This document shows positions 25,969 to 34,140 of a DNA stretch of 64,000 nucleotides, one piece after another (the first letter of the stretch is position 1; each line of letters begins with the position of its first letter). The translations under genes and the position numbers were made by a program. The notes below the pieces were generated by a model, which did not search any database, was not told the origin of the DNA, and saw only the letters and a list, made by a program, of their open reading frames with translations. The stretch is from Mycobacteriales bacterium (GTDB taxonomy: Bacteria > Actinomycetota > Actinomycetes > Mycobacteriales > Mycobacteriaceae): contig JAHABL010000004.1 in NCBI GenBank assembly GCA_018376445.1, forward strand, positions 112,334 to 176,333, in the 5' to 3' direction.

Positions 25969-27032
25969 TACTGCCACCCCGTTCCCACAGACTTATAGCG
26001 ACGGAGCAGGAGCAGGAAGACCGGGCCGCCGACCAAAGATGTCAGCATGCCAATAGGTAGTTCCGCCGTGCTAATGATAGTGCGCGCACAGGTATCGGCG
26101 ATCAGTAGGACAAACGCGCCGCCCACGGCAGAGGTGGGGAGCAGCCATTTATGCTGCGGGCCGATGAGAAGACGGATAGCGTGTGGGACAACGAGGCCAA
26201 CGAACGCGATTGCGCCGGCAAACGCCACCCCAACGCCCACCAGTGCGGCCACCACGATGATGGTGTAGAAGCGGAAGCGTTCTACGTTAACGCCAAGATG
26301 CTGCGCCTGGTTTTCTCCTAGCGCCAGCAGGTCCATCTTGCGGGAGAAGAGACAGGCAATAACAATCCCCATGAGCGTGACAATAAGTGTCATCACTGCG
26401 GAACTCCACCCGGCTCCTGCCAGCGACCCAAACTGCCAGAAAACAACCTGTGATTGTGCAGCAGTGCCACCGATGAAGCTAAAGAGGGTAATGAAACCGC
26501 CTGCGATAGCGTTGACAGCAACACCGACGAGGATGAGGTTAACGACTACCGTCTTCCCTTGCACACGGGACAGCGAATAGACCAGCAGGGTTGTCAGAAG
26601 GGCACCGATAAAGGCTGCTACGGCGGTCCCCCACTTGAGGAGTACGTAGCTTTGGTCTGCACCAGCCAGAGAAGTGATCGCGAGGAGCCCCGAGGCGAAG
26701 ACTGCACCTCCCGATGACACACCGATTATTCCCGGTTCCGCCAGTGGGTTGGCGAAGATTCCTTGCAGGAGCGCACCCGCACAGCCCAAGCCGGCACCCA
26801 CGACGAGTGCCAGAACGAGCCGCGGGAAACGCACTTCCCAGAGCGTGCTAGAGACGATATGGGAGGTGCTGCCATCACCTTCCACACCCCATGACATGAG
26901 GATGGTGTTGATGACGTCTTGTGGGGTGGTATGAACCTGGCCCACGAGACAGGAGACAAGGGCCGCTGCGATCAACAGCAGAATGAGGATGACCAGAACG
27001 ATGACGGAGCGGCGTGTTCTAGTAGGCGTCAC
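25968..27032 (-). CDS. hmuU: Heme/iron ABC transporter permease (FecCD family, HmuU-like)
   Basis: Integral membrane channel of a BtuC/FecCD-type importer, 354 residues with about ten helices. Typical stretches are FPRLVLALVVGAGLGCAGAL, NPLAEPGIIGVSSGG, VAFAGAIAFVGLVVPHAIRL and ADTCARTIISTAELPIGMLT. The GTG start overlaps the hmuT stop by 4 bases, and the end overlaps hmuV, so the three are coupled. Confidence 0.9.
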   Translation of the reverse strand: MTPTRTRRSVIVLVILILLLIAAALVSCLVGQVHTTPQDVINTILMSWGVEGDGSTSHIVSSTLWEVRFPRLVLALVVGAGLGCAGALLQGIFANPLAEPGIIGVSSGGAVFASGLLAITSLAGADQSYVLLKWGTAVAAFIGALLTTLLVYSLSRVQGKTVVVNLILVGVAVNAIAGGFITLFSFIGGTAAQSQVVFWQFGSLAGAGWSSAVMTLIVTLMGIVIACLFSRKMDLLALGENQAQHLGVNVERFRFYTIIVVAALVGVGVAFAGAIAFVGLVVPHAIRLLIGPQHKWLLPTSAVGGAFVLLIADTCARTIISTAELPIGMLTSLVGGPVFLLLLRRYKSVGTGWQ

Positions 27033-28120
27033 TGGGCGGCAGGCTTTCCGTATAGGGCGTCAGCGAGCGCATCGATAACCAGGCCGACTCCCGGACCGAA
27101 AGAAAAGAGGGCGGAGTCGAGAATGTCGACGACGGAACGGTTCTTGCCGGCCGGTGTTTGGGCCATACCGGGGGCAGAAACCACACCATCCACGCCACCG
27201 GCGGACTTCATGCCGTCAGACATAACGATGACGGTGTCCGGGGCAGCCTTCACCATAGCTTCTGGGGTCATTGGGGTAAATGTGGCAGTCAGACCAATTT
27301 CTTTGCTGACATCCACACCGCCCAGGGCTTCCACGAGTCCAGGGGCTCCCGAGCCAGGGCCACCGATGAAGGCGACGTTGGTGCCGCGGATGACGAGTAC
27401 TGCGATGCGGCGGCCGTCAGCCATCGCGTGGGCGCGTTTGGTTGCGTCATCGATTTCTTTCTTAGTGTGGTCGATGACCTTATCGATATCCTTTCGGTCT
27501 ACGCCGAGGGCTTCACCAATTTCGACAATGGTGGTTCCCACGCCTTTGAGTGAGCGTTCCGGGGAAATGTAGACCACTGGGATACCGAGGGCACGAAGCT
27601 GTCGGAGGACGGCAGACGGGCCTACTGTCACGTCAACAATGACGACAGTGGGGCGTGCAGCAATAATCTTTTCGGCATTGAGGACGTGGGCTTTGGTGGT
27701 GACGAGCGGGATATCCTTCGCCATGGGGAAGTCTGCCGTCTTGTCACGTCCAATGATGTTCTTCCCAAGACCCAATGCATAGATGGTGCGAGTGATGGTG
27801 CCGGGGCGGTCTATGCCAATGATGCGAGATGTGTCAGTGACAGTGATCTCTTCACCGTCCCAGGACTTCACCTTGGCAGGAAGATGCTGTGTGGGGGTAT
27901 TGACGACCACTTCGGGGTTGTTATTCTTTAGCACGGCGTGGCGCGAGCCCTTGGCGTTGGGGAATTCGTCTTTCCCACCGTTGGCTCCATTAGGGCCGGC
28001 ACAGCCGGTAAAGACAAGGGCGGCACTAGTAATGAGAGCGATCAGGACGCGGCGGTGAGAGCGGGGGGCGCGCGCGTGGGTGGATGATGCGTCCATCATG
28101 GGGTCAGTAAAGCCGGCCAC
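27029..28120 (-). CDS. hmuT: Heme-binding ABC transporter lipoprotein (HmuT-like)
   Basis: Substrate-binding lipoprotein of the importer, anchored outside the membrane. A signal with lipobox FTGC (lipid-bearing C40) is followed by a linker and a helical-backbone TroA/BtuF-type fold: IIGIDRPGTITRTIYALGLGK, TTKAHVLNAEKIIAARP, PTVVIVDVT, and a C-terminal GPGVGLVIDALADALYG. Corynebacterial HmuT proteins of this form bind heme from HtaA-type surface proteins; none is encoded here. The GTG at 28120 has an ideal GGAGG 6 bases ahead. The gene reads away from two neocarzinostatin-fold genes across a region with DtxR/IdeR-like boxes. Confidence 0.85.
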   Translation of the reverse strand: MAGFTDPMMDASSTHARAPRSHRRVLIALITSAALVFTGCAGPNGANGGKDEFPNAKGSRHAVLKNNNPEVVVNTPTQHLPAKVKSWDGEEITVTDTSRIIGIDRPGTITRTIYALGLGKNIIGRDKTADFPMAKDIPLVTTKAHVLNAEKIIAARPTVVIVDVTVGPSAVLRQLRALGIPVVYISPERSLKGVGTTIVEIGEALGVDRKDIDKVIDHTKKEIDDATKRAHAMADGRRIAVLVIRGTNVAFIGGPGSGAPGLVEALGGVDVSKEIGLTATFTPMTPEAMVKAAPDTVIVMSDGMKSAGGVDGVVSAPGMAQTPAGKNRSVVDILDSALFSFGPGVGLVIDALADALYGKPAAQ

Positions 28121-28247
28121 TTCAGTCCTCCAGAAGTCATTTATTTTTTCGAGAGCTTTATCAGCTGCTTATCCGCGGGATTATGCCACCCCGGTGAGTA
28201 GCGTTAGCACCACAAATTCTTTTTCTAGAATAGTCCATTGCAAAGTT

Positions 28248-28280
28248 TTAGGGTAACCTGACTAGGGTCGCCTGAGTTAT
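28248..28280. promoter_or_regulatory. Two overlapping DtxR/IdeR-like iron boxes between hmuT and the secreted-protein genes
   Basis: Measured against the 19-bp consensus TTAGGTTAGCCTAACCTAA, the sequences at 28248-28266 and 28262-28280 each agree at 12 positions. They are offset by 14 bases. They lie upstream of the plus-strand -10 candidate TATAAA (28289-28294) and next to the minus-strand candidate TATTCT, so one repressor array could close both divergent promoters when iron is plentiful. Confidence 0.5.
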
Positions 28281-28370
28281 CTTTTTGTTATAAAGAACTC
28301 GACGCCACTTGAGGGCCTCGAGGAGACCTTCAAGAATACCTTTTGAGGACATTGTAGAAAGGGCACCATC

Positions 28371-28847
28371 GTGTCGATCTTTACCTCTCGTACGTCCCGT
28401 CGCGCCTCTGCTATCGCTGGTCTGGCCGCTGCGGTTCTCATGCCTCTTGCTGGCGCTGGCGTTGCCCATGCCTCCCCCACCCTTTCCGCTTCCCCTACCA
28501 AGGGGCTCCATGCAGGTTCCGTTGTCAATGTCACCCTCCGCGGTCTTGACCCGTTGTCCGGCTATTACGTGGGGCTATGCCAGAATAAGTTCTCTGGCCC
28601 AGTGCCGCTGTGCACGGGCGAGCGTAAGTCCATTGGCAACCAACTGTGGGTCACCAACTCTCCCGGCGGTACGAATACCATCCCTAGCAACGGTGTTGTT
28701 AAAGGCAAGATCACCATCACTCTGACTGGTTCTACGGTTCCGGGCAAGAAGGTGGACTGCCGTAAGGGATGCTCCGTAACCCTCTTCCACGATCATGTGA
28801 ATGGCCTGGATATCCTCTCCCGTGTGCCCGTCTCGGTGAAGTACTAA
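28371..28847 (+). CDS. Secreted neocarzinostatin-fold (enediyne apoprotein family) protein, copy 1
   Basis: A 158-residue exported protein. The signal peptide ends AHA-S (about residue 34). The mature part opens with PTLSASPTKGLHAGSVV, the start of the immunoglobulin-like beta sandwich of the neocarzinostatin family. Both family disulfide pairs have counterparts: C-x10-C in GLCQNKFSGPVPLC and a close pair in VDCRKGCSV, before the final VPVSVKY strand. No enediyne synthesis genes are near. An H-D-H motif (FHDHVNG) could bind metal or heme. The GTG follows GAAAGGG. Iron-box and heme-importer context suggest a role in iron or heme capture; this is inference. Confidence 0.75.
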   Translation: MSIFTSRTSRRASAIAGLAAAVLMPLAGAGVAHASPTLSASPTKGLHAGSVVNVTLRGLDPLSGYYVGLCQNKFSGPVPLCTGERKSIGNQLWVTNSPGGTNTIPSNGVVKGKITITLTGSTVPGKKVDCRKGCSVTLFHDHVNGLDILSRVPVSVKY

Positions 28848-28908
28848 GCGCTAAACATTACAAATTCATTACATGTGCGCATGAATGCGACTATGTGTAT
28901 ATGAGACT

Positions 28909-28937
28909 AAAGTCCCGGCCGGAGAGACCGGGACTTT
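28909..28937 (+). terminator. Hairpin between the two neocarzinostatin-fold genes
   Basis: AAAGTCCCGG and CCGGGACTTT form a stem around a 9-base loop. There is no long T-run. A GATACT/TACTAAT stretch just downstream could be a -10 for the second copy, so the paralogue may be transcribed separately or by read-through. Confidence 0.55.
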
Positions 28938-28997
28938 ACCCATCTGTGGGATACTAATCGCGGAAAAACGGCAATTTTTAGGTGAAAGGGAAAGAAA

Positions 28998-29483
28998 GTG
29001 ACGATCTTTTCCAGCCGCATCGCGATGCGTAAAGCGCGGCGAGGTTCTGCTCTGGTAGCCCTTGCTGTCGCTGGTTTGTTCCCCCTCGGCACTGGTGCTG
29101 CGCAGGCTGCACCTACGCTCAGCGCCACCCCCACCAAAGGTCTTCACGCCGGCAGTGTCGTGAAGACCTCCTTGCGTGGGCTTGATCCCCTCTCCGGCTA
29201 CAACGTTGGACTCTGCCAAACAAACTACAAAGGCCCCATCCCTCTCTGCACCGGTGAGCGCCGTCAGGTCGGGAATCAGCTGTGGGTGACCAACTCCCCC
29301 GGCGGCACCAACCCCATTCCCCGGAATGGTGCGGTCGATGCCAAAATTACGGTAACCCTTACCGGCTCAACTGTTCCCGGCAAAAAGGTCGATTGCCGCA
29401 AGGGCTGCTCGATCACCATGTTCCACGACCACGTCAATGGTCTGGACATCATTGCTCGAGTCCCGGTGAGTATCCGCTACTAG
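28998..29483 (+). CDS. Secreted neocarzinostatin-fold protein, copy 2
   Basis: A 161-residue paralogue of the preceding gene with the same layout. The signal peptide ends AQA-A, followed by PTLSATPTKGLHAGSVV, cysteines in GLCQTNYKGPIPLC and VDCRKGCSI, the HDHVNG motif and a final VPVSIRY strand. Differences cluster in the segment between the first strands and around the first disulfide loop, as expected after a tandem duplication with some divergence. GTG start with GAAAGGGAAAGAAA ahead. A strong terminator follows. The function is unknown; the family's known members bind an enediyne chromophore, but nothing here supports that use. Confidence 0.75.
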   Translation: MTIFSSRIAMRKARRGSALVALAVAGLFPLGTGAAQAAPTLSATPTKGLHAGSVVKTSLRGLDPLSGYNVGLCQTNYKGPIPLCTGERRQVGNQLWVTNSPGGTNPIPRNGAVDAKITVTLTGSTVPGKKVDCRKGCSITMFHDHVNGLDIIARVPVSIRY

Positions 29484-29545
29484 GGAAACCTCATATAGCT
29501 CTGTGCACACTGGAACTACGGTGACAGGACGCACAGCACGAGCTC

Positions 29546-29586
29546 TTGTGGAGCGCGTCATTCTCCCCAGAAGACGCGCTCCACAA
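29546..29586. terminator. Terminator overlapping the end of glnE
   Basis: TTGTGGAGCGCGTC pairs with GACGCGCTCCACAA, followed on the plus strand by CTTTTC. It ends the neocarzinostatin-fold transcript and spans the last codons of the convergent glnE. Confidence 0.75.
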
Positions 29587-32500
29587 CTTTTCTGGCCCGT
29601 CGCGTGGACTTCAGATAATTCTCCACATAGTCCGCACCCGAATTCACCGGCCACCCACAAATTGCCGCCACACTGGACAGGATGTCACCCTGAATAGGTA
29701 GCACATCAAGTGGACGGCCTTTAGCCAACGCGAGCGCGTTCCGCGTAGACGTTGCGCGGGACCAGGCAATCCACAGTGTGTCTTCGTCATCCAAACTCAA
29801 TAGTCCTGCTTGTGTGGCTGCCTCCAGCGCCGCTCGCGTAGAAGTCACCTGCAACTCTGGATAGGCATAGGCATGCTGTAGCTGCAGCAGCTGGACAGTC
29901 CACTCAATATCGGAGAGGCTCCCTCGCCCTAGCTTGGTGTGGAGGCTCGGATCTACGCCCCGCGGCATGCGTTCCGTCTCCACCCGAACCTTCATACGAC
30001 GAATCTGTTGGGTTACCTGTACGGGGAGCTTTTTTGGATAACGGAGAGGGTTCACCGCTTCGATAAACTTCTGCCCTAGCTCCATGTCTCCGGCAAGTGG
30101 CTCCGCCCGCAGTAATGCCTGTAGTTCCCATGGCTCCGCCCACTCCTCGTAGTAGGTCCGGTAACTCTCCAGGGTGCGTACCAGCGCACCCTTCTTCCCC
30201 TCGGGCCGCAAATCTGCATCAATTTCCAAGGGCGGATCAGTAGACGGTTTCTTGAGCAGCTGTTGAAGCTTGTCAATAACCTCGGTCGACCACTGCAGCG
30301 CCTCCTGGTTAGATTCGGCCGCTTCGGTGGGTTGGCACACAAACATCACATCGGCGTCGGAAGAATAGCCGATCTCTCTGCTGCCTAGACGCCCCATACC
30401 GATCACCGCTATGCGTGCCGGGGCATCTTGTTCCGCCAGCCCGGCGCTCTCCAAATGCTCACGAGTCGTGACGGACAATCCCGCGTTGAGGACAGCCACC
30501 CAGATAGTGGAGAGCGCAGCGCACACTTCCTCCACATCCAGCATTCCGAGAACATCCGCACAGGCTATACGCGCTAACTCTGCCCGTCGTAATGAACGTG
30601 CCGCATCGATTGCATCCGCCGGGTTGTGGTGGCGGCGAGCACTCGCTTCGAGGGCCGAGGCAATGTCGGCTGAGCTTGCCTCCACCAGCCGACTGCCGGA
30701 CAACATTTGAATGACCTCGGGAGCATTCATCAACAGGTCGGGAATATAACGGCTAGTACCACAGATGGTGGCCAGACGTTCCAGCACCACTTCATCATCC
30801 CGAAGAAGCCGGAGGTACCACGACTTGTCAACCAGCTTTTCAGACAAACGCCGATAGTCCAGCAAACCTGCATCAGGGTTAGCAGTGCGGCTGAGCCTCT
30901 CCAAAACCATGGGGAGAAGCAACTCTTGGATGCGGGCACGTCGGCTACTATTCCCGGTCAGTGCACGTAGATGGGTGAGCGCGTGGCGCGGGTTCTGATA
31001 TCCCAGCGCCGCCAGCTGCCGCTCCATTGCCTCATCGTCCAGGGAAACGGTGGAGGCATCTGCGGCGGCAATACTGAGAAGCAGTGGACGGTAGAAGAGG
31101 CTCTCGTGCAGAGTTCGGATGCGTGCTCTCGTTCGCCGGAGACGATTGACCAGCACTTCTTCTGTATCCATTGTTCCGGTCGGACGGCATCCCGCTGCCC
31201 GTGCGAGCCAGCGAAGCGCTATTTCGTCGTCCTCAGCTGGCAGGAAGTGTGTGCGTCGAAGATGCTGCAACTGCAGGCAATGTTCGAGGAGGCGAAGAAA
31301 GTCGTATGCGGAGTTCAATTCTCCCCCATTGTGCCGGGAGATATAGCCGCCTTCCGCAAGTGCATCCAGGGCTTCCCCGGTGGCTCGTACCCGCAAAGTT
31401 GTATCAGTGCGCCCATGCACCATCTGTAGCAGCTGTACTGCAAATTCCACGTCCCGCAAGCCACCTCGGCCTAATTTGAGCTCACGGGTAACTTGAGCGG
31501 CAGGAAGATTGTTCTCCACGCGTTGCCGCATCTCCTGCACATCGGCAACAAACTGGTCCCGTTCACATGCTGTCCAGACCAGTGGATAGATGGCGTCGAA
31601 GTACTCCTGCCCCAATTCCATATCCCCGGTCATCGGCCGCGCTTTGAGCAGGGCTTGAAACTCCCATGTCTTTGCCCAACGTTTGTAGTATGCAAGGTGC
31701 GAACCTACAGAGCGGACCAAGTCACCTTTTTTACCTTCAGGGCGGAGTGCCGCGTCCACTTCAAAGAAGCAATGGGTACCGATGCTCATGAATTCCGCAG
31801 CCAGTCGGGCAGTTTTCGCATCAGCAGGTTCAGCCGCAAAAACGACGTCGACGTCTGATATGTAATTGAGTTCGCGGGCACCACATTTGCCCATTGCAAT
31901 AATGGCGAGGCGCCCTGGTGCCTCGCCAGCATTAGGATAAACTGTCGCTACAGCAACTGCCAAGGCAGCGGTTAATGCTGCTTCTGCTAACTCCGTGAGG
32001 CGCTCTGAAGTGTCTCGACGAGGTGCTTGACGCTCAGCGCTGTCGACTGTATGAGCGACATCGGCGGCGGCCACCAAACACATCATGTCGCGGTATGCAC
32101 TTCTCATGGCGCGCAAGGCATCCGGGCCAGTGATTCCGGCGCGGTAGGTGCCTGTGGTGGTGAGATCAGCTGACGCGGTAGCATCTACCGGGGTGGCCTG
32201 AATGCTCTGTAACAGGTGTTGTACGCTAGCCGAAAATGTGGGAACAGCAGCATCTAGATGGCGGGCTACTGTAGGGTGCGTCACAAGGTGGTCCCCCAGA
32301 GCTGTAGACGCTCCCAGAAGCGCAAGAAGCCTGCTCCGTAGCACGGTATTTGCGAGGAGATCCTGCGTAAAGCTTGTCCAGCTCTGCTCACCTTCAGTGT
32401 CGTACAATGCATCCCGTAACCGAACCAAGGTGGCGAGACAGAGGTTGGGCTCTGGACTGCGGGAGAGCGCACGCAGAAGGTCTACACATTCTTCCCGCAT

Positions 32501-32602
32501 CCATCCCAGCTCCGTAAGTTCTTGTTCCGCGGTAGACCGCGATAGCCCCAACCTGGCGGGGCTGGGGATCACACGGCGCCCGGTATTACGTGGGGTGGTC
32601 AC
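29558..32602 (-). CDS. glnE: Bifunctional glutamine synthetase adenylyltransferase/adenylyl-removing enzyme
   Basis: Attaches AMP to, and removes it from, the tyrosine of GlnA1 according to nitrogen state. The 1014-residue protein has two nucleotidyltransferase domains, each with the G-x10-D-x-D motif: GARELNYISDVDVVF in the N-terminal (removing) half and GSREIGYSSDADVMF in the C-terminal (adding) half. Each is followed by LRPEGKKG and a helical regulatory region. The GTG at 32602 overlaps the glnA2 stop (GTGA), so it is coupled to glnA2; the longer frame to 32659 lies inside glnA2. In Mycobacterium it is adjacent to glnA1; here about 5 kb of other genes lie between. Confidence 0.95.
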   Translation of the reverse strand: MTTPRNTGRRVIPSPARLGLSRSTAEQELTELGWMREECVDLLRALSRSPEPNLCLATLVRLRDALYDTEGEQSWTSFTQDLLANTVLRSRLLALLGASTALGDHLVTHPTVARHLDAAVPTFSASVQHLLQSIQATPVDATASADLTTTGTYRAGITGPDALRAMRSAYRDMMCLVAAADVAHTVDSAERQAPRRDTSERLTELAEAALTAALAVAVATVYPNAGEAPGRLAIIAMGKCGARELNYISDVDVVFAAEPADAKTARLAAEFMSIGTHCFFEVDAALRPEGKKGDLVRSVGSHLAYYKRWAKTWEFQALLKARPMTGDMELGQEYFDAIYPLVWTACERDQFVADVQEMRQRVENNLPAAQVTRELKLGRGGLRDVEFAVQLLQMVHGRTDTTLRVRATGEALDALAEGGYISRHNGGELNSAYDFLRLLEHCLQLQHLRRTHFLPAEDDEIALRWLARAAGCRPTGTMDTEEVLVNRLRRTRARIRTLHESLFYRPLLLSIAAADASTVSLDDEAMERQLAALGYQNPRHALTHLRALTGNSSRRARIQELLLPMVLERLSRTANPDAGLLDYRRLSEKLVDKSWYLRLLRDDEVVLERLATICGTSRYIPDLLMNAPEVIQMLSGSRLVEASSADIASALEASARRHHNPADAIDAARSLRRAELARIACADVLGMLDVEEVCAALSTIWVAVLNAGLSVTTREHLESAGLAEQDAPARIAVIGMGRLGSREIGYSSDADVMFVCQPTEAAESNQEALQWSTEVIDKLQQLLKKPSTDPPLEIDADLRPEGKKGALVRTLESYRTYYEEWAEPWELQALLRAEPLAGDMELGQKFIEAVNPLRYPKKLPVQVTQQIRRMKVRVETERMPRGVDPSLHTKLGRGSLSDIEWTVQLLQLQHAYAYPELQVTSTRAALEAATQAGLLSLDDEDTLWIAWSRATSTRNALALAKGRPLDVLPIQGDILSSVAAICGWPVNSGADYVENYLKSTRRARKVVERVFWGE

Positions 32603-33939
32603 AGGGAAAGGTAGTGACGCAGTTCGTAGGGGGTGACGTGGTTGGAGTACCGCGCCCACTCTTCCCGCTTGCTCCGAATAAGGAACTCAAAAACATGTTC
32701 GCCCAGCGCATCTGCCATAAGCTCGGAACTCTCAAAGCACGCGATGGCGTCCTCCAAACTTTCTGGAAGGTCGCGGTAGCCCATCGCTTTGCGCTCTTTA
32801 GGACGCATGAGATTGACGTCTTCCTCTGCTTCCGGAGGAAGCTCGTAGCCTTCTTCGACTCCCTTCAAACCGGCGGCAAAAATAGCTGCAAACGCCAAGT
32901 AGGGGTTGCATCCGGGGTCAGGGGTACGTACCTCAACCCGTCGTGAACTGGACTTATTTGGCATATAGCGAGGTACTCGCAGCATCGTGCAGCGATTACC
33001 GGAAGACCAGGTGGCTGCGATGGGAGCTTCGAATCCCCCACCCAACCGCTTGTAAGAGTTCACCCATTGGTTGGTGACGAGGGAGATCTCGTTGGCGTGC
33101 TCCAGGACACCAGCCATAAAGGACCGTGCAACCGTGGAGAGACCCATGGGGTCATTGGGATCATCAAAAGCGTTAGTGTCACCTTCGAAAAGGCTGACGT
33201 GTGTGTGCATACCGGAGCCAGCAAAATCGGTGAAAGGTTTGGGCATAAAGGTGGCCCGAACTCCATCATTAATAGCGACTTCCTTCACCAGATAGCGGAA
33301 GGTCATGACATTGTCCGCCATTCCCAGTGCATCGGCAAACCGCAGGTCAATTTCCTGCTGGCCAGGAGCAGTTTCGTGATGGCTGAACTCGACCGAGATA
33401 CCCATCGATTCGAGAGCTTCGATTGCATGCCGCCGGTAGTGCGGGGCGATGTCGTGGAAGGCTTGGTCGAAGTAACCGCCAGCGTCGATCGGTTCGGGGC
33501 GCTGACCTTCTGTGTCAAGTGATTTCAGGACGAAGAATTCAATCTCCGGGTGGACATAGCAGGAGAAACCCATTCCCGACGCCCGATTCATCACCTGGCG
33601 CAGGACGTGGCGAGGGTCAGCCCACGAGGGGGCGAGATCCGGCATGAGGATATCACAGAAAATACGTGCAGAGTGCTGCCGCTTATCCTCATGCAGCCAC
33701 GGCATCATCTGGAAGCTGGAAGGATCCGGCATGAGGATGGTGTCCGCTTCGGTAATGCGGGAAAAGCCTTCGATCGACGATCCATCGAAACCAATACCTT
33801 CTTCGAACGCCCCCTCTAGTTCAGCTGGCGAAATAGCGACTGACTTGAGGTACCCCAAAAGATCAGTGAACCAGAGTCGGACGAAGTGAATATCGCGTTC
33901 ATCAAGGGCGCGAAGGACAAATTCCTGCTGTCGATTCAT
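32599..33939 (-). CDS. glnA2: Glutamine synthetase family protein GlnA2
   Basis: A 446-residue glutamine synthetase-fold enzyme. It has IGFDGSSIEGF, YVHPEIEFFVL, APGQQEIDLRF, KPFTDFAGSGMHTHVSLF and RVEVRTPDPGCNPYLAF. The adenylylation loop of GlnA1 (KDLYELP) is missing; this region reads GYELPPEAEEDV. In mycobacteria GlnA2 is not essential, and related actinobacterial proteins can act on polyamines, so glutamine synthesis is likely but not certain. It heads a coupled pair with glnE. Confidence 0.93.
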   Translation of the reverse strand: MNRQQEFVLRALDERDIHFVRLWFTDLLGYLKSVAISPAELEGAFEEGIGFDGSSIEGFSRITEADTILMPDPSSFQMMPWLHEDKRQHSARIFCDILMPDLAPSWADPRHVLRQVMNRASGMGFSCYVHPEIEFFVLKSLDTEGQRPEPIDAGGYFDQAFHDIAPHYRRHAIEALESMGISVEFSHHETAPGQQEIDLRFADALGMADNVMTFRYLVKEVAINDGVRATFMPKPFTDFAGSGMHTHVSLFEGDTNAFDDPNDPMGLSTVARSFMAGVLEHANEISLVTNQWVNSYKRLGGGFEAPIAATWSSGNRCTMLRVPRYMPNKSSSRRVEVRTPDPGCNPYLAFAAIFAAGLKGVEEGYELPPEAEEDVNLMRPKERKAMGYRDLPESLEDAIACFESSELMADALGEHVFEFLIRSKREEWARYSNHVTPYELRHYLSL

Positions 33940-34078
33940 ACTTCCGAGGGTATTAGATCAGCATTACCGGCATGTTAACTCTGGTCACTGTTTCCTAACG
34001 TTTCCCATCGGTACCAGACACTCTCCCAGAACGCGGCAACCCACTTTCCACTCCCCTCTGCCTATTCCAAATAACACA

Positions 34079-34110
34079 GCACCGCCTCTCCAAGATCGGA
34101 GAGGCGGTGC
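34079..34110 (-). terminator. Terminator after the Hip1/CaeA-like hydrolase gene
   Basis: GCACCGCCTCTCC and GGAGAGGCGGTGC form a perfect 13-bp stem with a 6-base loop, 31 bases past the stop codon on the minus strand. The rest of 33940-34140 shows no gene, only the glnA2 leader. Confidence 0.7.
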
Positions 34111-34140
34111 CTCGTTGCCAGTGCGGATGCGTCCGTCAGC

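Noticed and set aside
28371..29483. Enediyne antibiotic cluster
   Set aside because: Only the apoprotein-like fold is present; no polyketide synthase or tailoring enzymes lie near, and the context is iron/heme uptake.
33940..34020. GlnR box before glnA2
   Set aside because: GAAAC and GTGAC words occur on the minus strand, but none has the required six-base spacing.
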